The position numbers and the translations under genes are program-made. Below, piece by piece: positions 53,810 to 63,722 of a DNA stretch of 64,000 bases (position 1 is its first letter; every line of letters begins with the position of its first letter). The stretch is from Bemisia tabaci (lineage: Eukaryota > Arthropoda > Insecta > Hemiptera > Aleyrodidae), in the NCBI RefSeq assembly GCF_918797505.1, contig NC_092794.1, forward strand, positions 68,857,345 through 68,921,344. Direction: 5' to 3'. Under the pieces are notes generated by a model. The model was not told the DNA's origin. It saw only the letters and a list, made by a program, of their open reading frames with translations, and searched no databases.

Positions 53810-54063
53810 AAAGCGCCGCACAGTGGTGCAAATCGATGAGAGAGGTCGAATATGTTGCGGAAGCTTCAATCGATTAGATCTTCGTTGGTGTAAAACTTAA
53901 AAGTTTAAAAAAAAAGATTTCATTAGTTTTCTAGTAAAAAAATCCTTTTAAAATCACTGGGTACTCATAGTTTGTGATGAGATATAAAAACATCAAATTT
54001 TGCAATTTTCTGAAAAATTTCCACGTCCAAGTTTGACCGACCCACTCGCTTCACTGTGCGCCG
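53810..54063. mobile_element. CACAGTGGATCGAGTC-family MITE, copy 3 (diverged)
   Basis: gcgccgcacagtggtgcaaa with cgatgagagaggtcgaatat at the left and gtttgaccgacccactcgct with tcactgtgcg at the right. Confidence 0.6.
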
Positions 54064-54117
54064 AGCGTAGAGAGCACCCGTTCGTCGTGACTCATCCAAG
54101 GTTTGCCAATTTTTGCT

Positions 54118-54293
54118 CCTACGGGTTCATCCCAGCACATGGGGTCGATGAGTCATACCCTCGTGCTACGTAAAATTTCACAAAGACTCCCAATGCAAAA
54201 AGAAAATAAATTACCCCGCCGAAATGGTAGGAGGCTACGGGTTCATCCTAGAACATGGCGTCGATGAGTCATACCCTCGTGCTACGTCAAATT
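54118..54293 (+). repeat. 56-bp direct repeat pair with shared 42-bp insert
   Basis: cctacgggttcatcccagca...gtcataccctcgtgctacgt (54118-54173) recurs at 54238-54290. Between them, 54183-54225 (agactcccaatgcaaaaaga, aataaattaccccgccgaaa) recurs exactly at about 56967-57008. Confidence 0.8.
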
Positions 54294-54340
54294 CACTGGA
54301 AAAAAAAAAAAAAAAAAAAAAAAACAAGCAGTGAACTCCA
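54294..54340 (+). repeat. Degenerate CACTGGA end with poly-A
   Basis: cactgg followed by about 28 A, then caagcagtgaa. It looks like collapsed CACTGGA-type termini. Confidence 0.45.
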
Positions 54341-54406
54341 ACACAATGTGTTGATAAGGCGCGTCATTAACTCGCACATATCAACCCCTTTAGTTTTCAT
54401 TTACAG

Positions 54407-54593
54407 AGATTTCAAAATAGGCAAACAGCATAAAAAGAGAATTCACGATCCAACACTGCGAGGTCAAAGACGCACCTTGACGAGACCGTGTATTGTGAAA
54501 GTAGAAAGCTATTCGATCGAATTTAAGTTTTTTGATCTGCCTCAAGCAAAATCTTATCAGATTCTTGAAGAAAAGTGCTACGGAATAATTTAA
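54407..54593 (+). CDS. Candidate terminal exon, unidentified
   Basis: A good acceptor-like tract (ttagttttcatttacag, ending 54406) precedes a frame open for 62 codons to a TAA at 54591-54593. The sequence includes RIHDPTLRGQRRTLTRPCIV, KVESYSIEFKFFDLPQAKS and YQILEEKCYGII. Charge and hydrophobic content look protein-like, but no domain is recognised and no upstream exon was found. It ends where a long-TIR element begins (about 54589), so it could instead be element-derived. A chance frame is possible. Confidence 0.3.
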
Positions 54594-55611
54594 GCGAAGA
54601 AAGGAAAAATGCTGTCGAACTCCTAGAAGATAAAGTCGATTTAAAGGTATTTTGGGGCTAAAATACCCAAATCACCGGTAGTAAAAATCCCGTTATATTA
54701 TTGAAAAGAAATTGACTCGATATAAATGCAATTGCATTAAATACGTCTTGATTTTGTTATTTTAAACGTCTTTCCATGCAAAGAAGTTCAACCATGTCGT
54801 TGCTTTATTCATTCATGAATTGAAAGTAAGCAATCTACATCCCGAAAATCTACTGATTTGCCGTAAAAAATTGCAGAAACTTGATATACCAGGTCGATGC
54901 ACCCACTCGTTGAATTTACCAACCAATTTTGTGAGTGCAAATGTGTAAGAATCAATATGCTATAGTCATTTTGGGTGCATTTATTTTTCATGAAACAATA
55001 ATAATTTCAATCCCGAAAAACCATCAATTTTCCGTATAAAATCGAAAAAATCAAAATATGTCAACTCCCCGACGTGAAAATTAGATTCTACGTATGTAAA
55101 ATGTAAATACTTATGTATCGATATGCTGAACAGAACTATGTGTGGACAGTCAGAAGCCCGCGGCAACATTAATTCAACAGAAAAACTGTAAAAATTAGAT
55201 AGGATTTTAGCCGCTTTGCCCGCCTCTCCTCGCTACTTACAACAAACCGTTCTTATACTCATCTCAAAATTTTTCTCAGAGCTTTGGGTTATTATCAGCT
55301 TCCATTTAAACTCCGGTTCGATGGCCGAATCGGCTGCCAAAAAAGCAAGCCACTGTTGAGGGGTTCTATGAGAAATTCGTGATATTATCGGCTCTCAGGA
55401 AATCACCCCATGGCTAAAATTGGTGGTATAAATGTTTAAGTGCTTAAAATAATCGTATTCAAGAAACTAAGGAATTAAACTATGGAGTCAATTTCTTTTT
55501 AATAATATAACGAATTTACTACCGGTGATTTAGCTATTATAGCCCCAGAATACTTTTAAAGCGCCTTTGCGTTCCAGAATCTCGACGGAATTTTTTTTTT
55601 TTTTTTTTTTT
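54589..55611. mobile_element. 1-kb element with long imperfect TIRs
   Basis: 54610-54770 and 55430-55588 are inverted relatives (ctgtcga, ggtattttggggctaaaata, caccggtagtaaa, gttatattattgaaaagaaa, tgactc and their inverses). Outer ends taatttaagc / gcttaaacg also match. The interior has two diverged 165-bp direct repeats (54815-54985, 54984-55145). A poly-T run of about 22 lies at 55589-55610. No protein was recognised. Confidence 0.6.
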
Positions 55612-56742
55612 GCTTAAACGATTCAAGAAACATTGTAGTTAAAAATATAAAGATTTTTCGATTTGGACGTATGAAAAATGTTTAACTCGTTCAGGCACAC
55701 CGTGTATTGTATGGAGTACTGCTGTTATTCGACCGTTGTCTTCAGGTCAAAATTCTTACAAAGAAGCCCCTTGCAAGAGGCAAATTTTTTGTAATTTCTC
55801 CCAGTTTTTTCAGCGTTAGGTATATAAATGAATTGTTTGTCAAATTTTGAGGTCAATTATATTTAATTGTAATTTATACTTTCTTTTTTTCCCCTTCATT
55901 TTATTTTTCGTATCGAGGAGTCGAGGTTTTGTTGATTTCTTCGGATTTCGATTACTGTAACTTCTCTTCTATTCGGCCGATTTTTATGAATGAGGTCTCT
56001 TTTTATTTGTGTTTTAACGGAGAGTAAGGAAAAAATTGCTAAATACATGCGAAACAATTTTTTTTGAAAATTGGATGAATCCTAGCGTGACGGTGAAATG
56101 GTTAATGAAGCGTGAGTAATTGGGGTAGGGTATCGGCCGCGTTGGGACCCAAGGCCCATTGTTCTTCGTGACGCCGACGCAGTGATCAGGAGCGTGGGGA
56201 CGAGAGGGCTTAGTGGACTCCTGTATGAGCCACGTTTAGCAAATGGTCTAATGAGTCTCGAGGCTCATCACAGATTGCACTTACCACTATCCTGGTGGCC
56301 CCGGCTATCAGAGCAAGGAGTACCAACTTTTGAAAAGGATAACAGTGTTGTGGAGATATGTCAAAGCAACGTTGTGAACAAAACGGAGTGAGTGAAATTC
56401 TCATTCAAGGAGTGCCGAACTGGTCAGCCATCCTCGAATCAGTTCGCTTGCTTCCGCTTATATATGCATATTTTAAATCAGCGCGCCCCATTCTAAGGTT
56501 TTTTTAAAAAAAACCAAGAAACGTAGACTCTTGGTATTCATTACACATAAACTAGCGAGCCCCAGAATGAGAAACAAATTTTAATCATTATTATTGACGG
56601 ATTAGTAAACTTTTTACACGCTTTGGAAAATCTCAGAAGTTCGCGGTAGTCACTTTTCGGTAAGGAACTAGGGGACTCGGTTATTGTATCGAGGGGGGGG
56701 GTCGAAACGATCGCAAAGGCGGTATACTACGTATACGCGCCA
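55612..56742. other. No recognisable feature
   Basis: AT-rich, with one GC-richer patch at 56130-56350 that shows no splice-bounded frame. Confidence 0.4.
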
Positions 56743-56958
56743 ACATATTGGATCTCGAGTCCAGACTCTTGAAAACATTGACAAGAAATAATACTCTTGA
56801 TTCAATCAGATTTAAGCTTAGATCAAAAGGAAATCCGCTCAAATTAAGAGGCTTGGTTCTTGATTCAAGCTTAAATCTGATTGAATCAAGAGTATTTTTT
56901 CTTGTCGATGTTTTTAAGAGTCTGGACTCTAGATCCAATGTGGTTTTTTTTCCCAGTG
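56743..56958 (+). mobile_element. CACTGGA foldback (FB1), left terminus lost
   Basis: Begins acatattggatctcgagtcc without CACTGG and poly-A; complete to TTTTTTTCCCAGTG at the right. Confidence 0.8.
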
Positions 56959-57009
56959 TTCTACCAAAGACTCCCAATGCAAAAAGAAAATAAATTACCC
57001 CGCCGAAAG

Positions 57010-57288
57010 GGTTATAAGTGGTTCGTTAGGTGACTTCGGTTGAAAAATTTTGCGTTGAAAAATCAGCAAGTCCAGGAATGGAGAGTCGGGAATATGGAAA
57101 GGAGATTGCAGGGACTTTTCGCTTCATTCAAATTTTCTGATCGTTTTTTTGTCGACATTTTTTAGATACGCTCCACCTGCCGATAGTGGTCTCTTTCTCC
57201 ATGGGGCAGATAAACTAAATTTTGCAATTCGGAACCAAAATTTGTGGCTCATCTGTAAAACATTTATGTGTACAGGGAAACTGATGAT
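57010..57288. other. No recognisable feature
   Basis: Short unique gap. Confidence 0.4.
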
Positions 57289-57289
57289 A

Positions 57290-57479
57290 CACTGGGAAAA
57301 AAACCACATTGGATCTAGAGTCCAGACTCTTAAAAACATCGACAAAAAAAAAATACTCAGATTCAATCAGATTCTTGCTTAAATCAAGAACCAAGCCTCT
57401 TCATTTAAGCGAGTATTTTTTCTTGTCAATGTTTTCAAGAGTGTGGAGTCTAGATCCAATGTGATTTTTTTTTCCAGTG
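57290..57479 (-). mobile_element. CACTGGA foldback (FB1), internally deleted
   Basis: CACTGGGAAAAAAACCACA to TTTTTTCCAGTG, 190 bp rather than about 230; the centre is shortened after cctcttcatttaagcg. TA flanks both sides (57288-57289, 57480-57481). Confidence 0.85.
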
Positions 57480-57481
57480 TA

Positions 57482-57944
57482 CATGTGTATGGTACAAATT
57501 GAGCAGAAACTAAAATTTCTAATTGCAAAATATACTTCAAAATCGATAATGAAATTGTAAAATCGCGTGCATCGATAAATGACACTGCATACTTCCGATC
57601 ATGTTGATTTTATTATTAAATGGAACATATTCAACAAACTTCCGAGGGTATTCTTCCCGGTGTGAAGTATATTCTGAAAAATTCCAAGCAATGGTTCGTA
57701 TTCCTTCGACAAAATAAAGCGAGAGCGAAGATTTTGAGATGCCGCAAACGAGAAACGCGTGTTTCCAGATTCACTGTCGAAATGATACTTGTAATACCAA
57801 TTGAACTAACGGGATGAAGTTGGTTAAATGTCTCCGTTCGTGTGACAAAAATTACATGACATTTCGTATTTTACGCAGTTTAAGCTTTCTGTTATACCTA
57901 TGTAAACTGAGTGATTTTTTGAAAAATATCAACACCTCCCGGCC
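57482..57944. other. No recognisable feature
   Basis: Contains cgaagattttgagatgccgc, related to words at 7.87 and 50.23 kb, probably an old repeat. Confidence 0.4.
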
Positions 57945-57946
57945 CA

Positions 57947-58173
57947 CACTGGAAAAAAAACACATGGGATCTAGAGTCCAGACTCATGACAACATTGACA
58001 AGAAAAAGGACTCTTGATCAGATTTAAGCTTAAATTAAAAGGAAATCAACTCAAATTAAGATGCTTGGTTCTTGATGTAAGCTTAAATCTGATCGAATCA
58101 AGAGTATTTTTTCTTGTCGATGTTTTTAAGAGTCTGGACTCTAGATCCAATGTGTTTTTTTCTTTTTCCAGTG
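57947..58173 (+). mobile_element. CACTGGA foldback (FB1)
   Basis: CACTGGAAAAAAAACACAT to CTTTTTCCAGTG. CA flanks both sides (57945-57946, 58174-58175), the third dinucleotide type seen. Confidence 0.85.
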
Positions 58174-58354
58174 CATCCCTAAGGTGTTATGTATACATAT
58201 AATCGCGAACGCCCACGCATACTAGTTCTCGTCAAACTTTCATCCCTCCGTCAATCTGGTTCGATCTTTGATTTCTGACCCAGGTAAAATTTCAATCAAA
58301 ATTGCGATGTGCTCAAACCGGAAGGTATGTATCAATCAGCTCTAGTGTGATGAG

Positions 58355-58480
58355 TTGGACGTATTTCTATCGAACAGAACTATGTGCATTATGACGTGAG
58401 CCCTGTTATGAATGTATTCTTACGGGTATCAGGGCTCATGTTTTAATGCACATAGTTCCGTTGGATGGAAATACGTCCAA
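58355..58480. repeat. 126-bp foldback
   Basis: ttggacgtatttctatcgaa with cagaactatgtgcat pairs with atgcacatagttccgttgga with tggaaatacgtccaa. The centre has gtgagccctg / cagggctcatg, as in the GTCGCTCC foldbacks. Confidence 0.8.
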
Positions 58481-58570
58481 TTGATGAGTGGCGGACATGA
58501 AAATCGTTAGTTGAGCGCGAGTGATTTAAAGCGCGCGTCAAGGGGAGGAGACGTTGCACGGCACGCCACT

Positions 58571-58812
58571 GGCACTAAGTACGTACAAGTGGAAGTTGCC
58601 AAATTCAGATTACCTATGCAGAAAAACGAATTTTCAGGATACCTTGATACTTTTTCCACGCAAATTGCAAAATAATTCAACCGTTCATAACTCCAAGATA
58701 TTTGAAAATTTCGAGTGATAATTTTCACAACTTTTTCATAAAAATATTTATATTTCATCGGAAGAAAATTGGCAACAGCTGGGTGCCCATAAGGCGTTCT
58801 TCCTTGCCACGA
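58571..58812. mobile_element. GCCGTATGA-family MITE, left end eroded
   Basis: ggaagttgccaaattcag at the left and the well-kept cccataaggcgttcttcctt with gccacg at the right. Confidence 0.6.
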
Positions 58813-58815
58813 CAT

Positions 58816-58978
58816 TAGTGGCGTGGCGTGCTTTGCGATCTATCGATTTTCCCCCATTTTGGACTGAGGTAAATAATCGATTATTAAGTTGTTCGCTGCG
58901 AACATCCTTTTATAGATACTTTCCCATAGGTTTCAATGACCGATCAATCGATATATCGCAAAGCACGCCACGCCACTG
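58816..58978. mobile_element. hAT-like MITE CAGTGGCGTGGCGTG, copy 4
   Basis: TAGTGGCGTGGCGTGCTTTG to CACGCCACGCCACTG, central gttcgctgcgaac. An exact 8-bp duplication CACGACAT flanks it (58808-58815, 58979-58986). It lies at the right edge of the preceding MITE. Confidence 0.9.
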
Positions 58979-59217
58979 CACGACATGCGGTAGTGATTCG
59001 GGTCAGTTCGACCCAAACTTTTCTTGATTTCTCACCTTAAGGTCATTAATTAGAAGGCGTCTATCTCCTTTAGCGTAGGGAATTTGATTGAGACTTCTTA
59101 ATAATTTTGATTGGAATCTCTTGAAAAAATAAACCACGGCAAGAAATTTTAAACGTGCATGATCAAGACACGTAATTTTCGCCCTTCGCCGTCGTTCCGG
59201 ACGCTGGCCGTGACGTT

Positions 59218-59946
59218 ACCGTATGGGTTGACGTGAAGTCTCCTATGCTATGTCAAATTTTATTCAAACAATAGCAAAGAAATAATTACCACGGTATCGT
59301 ACCACGCTATCACTTATTAGAATTAACTAACATGTATAACTTTCAAACGAAGTGACACAAATACTTAATGCCCTAGTAAAAGTGAAAGGATCAATGTGCT
59401 GACCAAAAAAATGAATGGATTACATTTTGCAATAGGGAACCACCATCTCTGGCTCTCCCACAAAAACAGATATCTGAATGGGGAAACCAATGGCATATAT
59501 GTTGTTTCTGAAAGGGGCCAAAAATAGTGGTTCTTATTGCAAAATGTAATCCAAATGGTCCCCTGGCCTTGCGTAGTCTTTTTTGGAGTCTGACAGTTCC
59601 CAGGAACCATACTTGCATAGTCCCCGAAATCATCATGCGGGGAGGATTAGAAAACTGTCCAAACTGGATGCAAGAAATTATGCGGAGACTTAACTCGAAA
59701 CCATTAAATTGCGTTAAACACCACACATACGAATAAAAGTGTATACAGAATTTGGTGCATTGCGATGCACAATGCAATAAGGCCCTCCTGGACTCTTGTA
59801 TCTTCAGATACACCCAGTAATTAATGCACATAATTAATTCTAATAACTGATAGCGTGGTACGATACGATACCGTGGTAATTATTTCTTTGCTATTGTTTG
59901 AATAAAATTTGACATAACATAGGAGACTTCATGTCAACCCTACGGT
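59218..59946. mobile_element. 730-bp element with about 115-bp near-identical TIRs
   Basis: accgtatgggttgacgtgaa, gtctcctatgctatgtcaaa, caaagaaataattaccacgg and gtaccacgctatca (59218-59320) reappear inverted at 59840-59946 with few differences. The interior is noncoding and carries a nested smaller MITE at 59415. Flanking target duplication not resolved. Confidence 0.85.
59415..59554. mobile_element. TTGGACTRCATTTTGC-family MITE, copy 2 (nested)
   Basis: aatggattacattttgcaat with agggaaccaccat at the left and atagtggttcttattgcaaa with atgtaatccaaa at the right. Confidence 0.7.
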
Positions 59947-60260
59947 CTGTTTAAAATGCCTCGATTAGAATTACAACTTAAGTGTCTGGCGAGACCCCGG
60001 ATCGCAATTCTGATTTTTTTTCTCACCATTGAACAGAAATGAATCGCGCGATTTACAACCATAATTGCATGGTGTAATTGGAATATATCGCTTCACGTCT
60101 GTGATATTTGTGCTACGAGATAGTTACGATAAAATTAACGACACACTTTCATTTATTACCAGTAAAGCATTACGTGAAAAGCTCTTAAGATGCGAGAGTA
60201 ATTCGCTTTTGCGACTCCAATTAAGTCTCCATGGGACTTGCCTTTATCCGTGTACAAATT
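59947..60260. other. No recognisable feature
   Basis: Unique DNA; the frame 60065-60289 has no known motif. Confidence 0.4.
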
Positions 60261-60512
60261 CTGCGGCGCTTAGGAAGAACGCCGCATGAACGTTCGAGAG
60301 TTGCCATATTTCCTCCGATAAAATGTCCGTTTTTTGAGAAAGTTACGAATATTTTTCCTAGAAATTTACAGACTTTACATCAAACTACACACGAAATTCT
60401 ATGAAAAATTGGAGGAAAAATATCCACAGGATTTTCCTGAAAATTGATGATTTGCAGAAGGAAATTTGGCAACGCCTAATGGCTCGTACGACGTTCATCC
60501 TTAGCACGGCAG
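60261..60512. mobile_element. GCCGTATGA-family MITE
   Basis: ctgcggcgcttaggaagaac with gccgcatgaacgttcgagag at the left and ggcaacgcctaatggctcgt with acgacgttcatccttagcac, then ggcag, at the right. Confidence 0.75.
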
Positions 60513-60786
60513 AATTGCAGTTTGTAAGGTGCTTACTTAGTAACTGCTGCGGCAAACCATTAGACCGACATTAACTTTTTTATTGGGGGAAAAGTTGGAG
60601 GAAGGGTCGTGATCATTGTCGTACCTAGACAGCTCCTTTCCTTAGGAATGCCTGATACTTTATGAATACTTTGTCTCAATAATCGAATGAAAATTTTGAT
60701 AATAGAAAATTTCGTACTATTTAATTAATTAATCGTATCATCTAAAAAAAATTTCCGAGAATTTTTATTGACTGATTCACAATTAC

Positions 60787-60929
60787 CTTGAAATAGCCCG
60801 GTAAATACAAGTCAGCAGGTAGGCGCGCGTTGACGAATGTTGCGTTGTCAGGTGCCCAATATTCTCTGGGGAGATGGGCACAAGTGACGTTTGGGTGTCG
60901 CAGAACGCCCGAGTGCGTTGTGGGAGTGA
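60787..60929 (-). CDS. Candidate internal exon, unidentified
   Basis: On the minus strand the frame is open from attaaag/TCACTCCC (AG at 60931-60930) to TTCAAG/GTAATT (donor at 60786-60781). 143 bp gives two bases of a split codon plus 47 complete codons (entry phase 1, exit phase 0). The peptide looks like folded protein: GVLRHPNVTCAHLPREYW, APDNATFVNARLPADLYLPG, YFK, with aromatic, proline and two N-glycosylation-type sequons (NVT, NAT), which fits a secreted or membrane-exposed segment. The acceptor tract is weak and no family is recognised. It is on the same strand as the 50.7-kb exon, but the phases do not join directly, so they may belong to different genes. Confidence 0.42.
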
Positions 60930-61117
60930 CTTTAATGTATGTAATTAAATGTAAGAAATACAAACGATAAGTTCAAAGTCATTTTTACGAAAGTACCATT
61001 CCCGTTTTCTTGAACAGTTCCTCAGGTTGATTGAAAGACGCCACGCAACTTCGAATTTTCCCAGAGAAACTACTCAAAATGCATTTGAATGCCAAATTTG
61101 GCTGGCTAAGCTGCATA

Positions 61118-61393
61118 GAACATGGTAATTTGATTGAAAAAAAAATTCGAGCTACAAGCCAAAAATCAATTAAACAAGCTGTGTAGCTTTTTTACATTCT
61201 TTTAAAAAATTGTTTGTAAAAATGCGGCACTGAAGAAGACCGCAGTTTGTTGGCGGTCGAAACGTTTGTTTTGTTTCTTGTAAGTTTTTTTCATTATTTC
61301 TCATCACTATGTTGTTTGAAATATTACTTCTTTAATTTATTTTCGGCTTGTAACTCGAATTTTTTTTCAATTATTTTAGCATGTTCTACTCAA
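61118..61393. repeat. Foldback with 57-bp arms
   Basis: agaacatggtaatttgattg, aaaaaaaaattcgagctac and aagccaaaaatcaattaaa (61118-61175) recur inverted at 61335-61393. The loop contains actgaagaagaccgcag and ggcggtcgaaacgtttg. Confidence 0.8.
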
Positions 61394-61589
61394 AATGTTT
61401 GCATTATTTTTTGGATAATGGAACGATAAATTTTCAAAGTTTACGGTATCGATACAAGTAGGATATTTTGAAGAAGAAGTTATAGTTCAGTTAACGGTTC
61501 TTTTAAAAATACTGAACAGTTGAGAATTATTGTTCAATAAAATTTCGGAATTTAATTTTACCCTGGGCATTAGTTTTGACTTCTTACAG

Positions 61590-61745
61590 CGATTTTTCCG
61601 CGACATTCTCAATCTGGAGATGGTTTCATATGAACAAGGACCACGAATCCAGTCTGAAGAATGTAAAGCCACGTATAACGTTACTGACCTAGTTCTAAGC
61701 GCGCTTTTTAGGCTCCAAGAAGGCGTCAATGCTACGAAAGTGTGA
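61590..61745 (+). CDS. Candidate coding exon, unidentified
   Basis: A strong acceptor (ttagttttgacttcttacag, ending 61589) is followed by an in-frame stretch of 51 codons ending in TGA at 61743-61745. It reads RFFRDILNLEMVSYEQGPR, IQSEECKATYNVTDLVLSAL, FRLQEGVNATKV: amphipathic, with two sequons (NVT, NAT) and balanced codon use. It may be a terminal exon, or an internal one using the weak donor AAA/GTGTGAG at 61740. No polyadenylation signal is obvious downstream, and I do not recognise the family. Opposite strand to the 60.8-kb candidate. Confidence 0.45.
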   Translation, partial: RFFRDILNLEMVSYEQGPRIQSEECKATYNVTDLVLSALFRLQEGVNATKV

Positions 61746-62348
61746 GACCATTCAAGTCAGTAATTCGAGTCTTAGCGCCGCGCCGCAAAAAAAGCCACTC
61801 TCAACAAAATTATGGATAAAAGAAAACTGGTTAAAATTATCTCGAAGGGAATGTACTTAACAACAAAGGCGTCTTACGAGATGATTCTAAAGATGAGCTA
61901 AATTAATTCATTGTTCCGTTTACTAATTAGCATTACTTAATAATGCTAACATCTTCAGAAGTTTTTCCGGAAAAGTTCGAAGTTACGCCTTTGAAGAGCT
62001 TGAGAACTCGTCTAAACAACGGGCATCGTATATAATTACGCAGGACGCACTTTGATGTTAGTCGAAATAGATTACCCTTACAACTATCTGACAATATTTC
62101 AAGGCCCAAATATTTGGACGTTTTTCCGAACTCACTCGGCAAAAAGCCGAAGAGAGAGGACGGTGAAAGATCTAGCGAAAAACGAGAGAAAAGAATAGGA
62201 GTGCTACTTTTTTAACTTTTTTAAGTTTTTAAATTTGTCTGGAGGGAATCAGAGGCTGGTGAATTTTTAGGGTATACTAACTGAATGCATACATAAGTCG
62301 CTTTATAGCGCTTTTTCGCGCTCTACGACACCTAACATCCACTATACC
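61746..62348. other. No recognisable feature
   Basis: AT-rich unique DNA. Confidence 0.4.
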
Positions 62349-62595
62349 AGGCTAAGAAAGAACGACGTATGAGCCTTCAGACGTTGCCAAAATAAAAACC
62401 GATAAAAAGCGAATTTACTGGGAAAATTGTGAATATTTCCCCCGAAATTTTCAGACAATTTAGTGCGCAATTTAATCTAAAACATCTGAAATTTTAGGGG
62501 AAAATATGCATGAATTTCGTCAAAAATACATGTTTTATCACGGGAAATTTGACAACTCTCGAATGTTCATACGGCGTTCTTTCTCAGCACGGCAG
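62349..62595. mobile_element. GCCGTATGA-family MITE, well preserved
   Basis: ggctaagaaagaacgacgta with tgagccttcagacgttgcc at the left and gacaactctcgaatgttcat with acggcgttctttctcagcac, then ggcag, at the right. It serves as the reference copy for the family here. Confidence 0.8.
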
Positions 62596-63579
62596 CACTG
62601 CCCCCTGTCGAACTAAAACTCTACCTAAACTCTTAAATTTCTCCTAGCTTTTAAAGACGATCTTGTCGATCTTCTTGTCTTCTTCTGTCTTTCAAGGATG
62701 CGCGATTAAAAAAAATTCTTGTACCTAATTCGCAAGTTTCGATTTTCGTTGATGGAGCGCACGGAAGCTCGGTTAAAGGTTATTAAAATGTTTCGGCTGG
62801 AAGAAAAGCACGATACAATATTTTGATCTAATATTCCTTGATACTTCTCAAGTTTTCATGACCGTTTAAGAACTAATCACTCCATACAGTTAGAATAAAG
62901 TGGAAAGCTTACAATACAAAAAAAAAAATGTACAGTTATGAAAAAATCTAGCTAAAATTTTGAGTGAGATAATCTTAAATGAAAATGGAAAGTTCTTAAT
63001 TTGCCTATAGATGAAGAGGGTTCATCCAAAAGTTATCTGAGCGTCCTTCACACTTTTTTCGAGAGAGGAACCTGATCTATAAAACCTTGGGCAACCGGTC
63101 ACCTTCTACTTAACTAGCCAAGAGTGGCGACCAGGCATCGCAGAACGTCCATGAATGCTATGAAAACAACTCTAATATGTTATAGTACGGAAAGCTAATC
63201 TCTGGAAAAAAAAACTTTAAAAAATTGAATATTCGAGCGACTTCAGTGCAATTTGCTAATGTCAAATCACAGGCTAGAAAATGGGAAAACCTTCACAGGA
63301 TTTAACTCCGTTTGGAATAAATTAGAGAAAATATTTAGTAGACATACAACATTGCAACAAGGGAAATAATCAAGATTTTTCTTCTTCCTGTATTTCTCAA
63401 AATTTATCTTCCTTGGTCTGATACAAAAACTTGATCGAAATGACGAATTACTTTCCAAAACATTTTGTAAATGTGTACATACTTCAAACACAATTTTCAG
63501 CCTGGGATGAAACCTCCAGTGAATGGAATCCGTTACTGAACCTCAATCGACATCTCATCAAGTTGTCACGATCAATAAA
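62596..63579. other. No recognisable feature
   Basis: AT-rich unique DNA with an A-run near 62919. Confidence 0.45.
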
Positions 63580-63722
63580 TGGACTTCATTTTGCAATTTG
63601 GAACCATAAATTCTAGCCCAGATTAAAAACAACGTATGTGCCATTAGTTTGTTTCCCTACGCACATACGTGTTTTTCCAGAGGAGCCAGAATTTATAGTG
63701 CCAAATTACAAAATGCAGTCCA
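63580..63722. mobile_element. TTGGACTRCATTTTGC-family MITE, copy 3
   Basis: tggacttcattttgcaattt with ggaaccataaattct at the left and agaatttatagtgccaaatt with acaaaatgcagtcca at the right; the centre acgtatgtgcc / gcacatacgt is palindromic. Confidence 0.8.
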
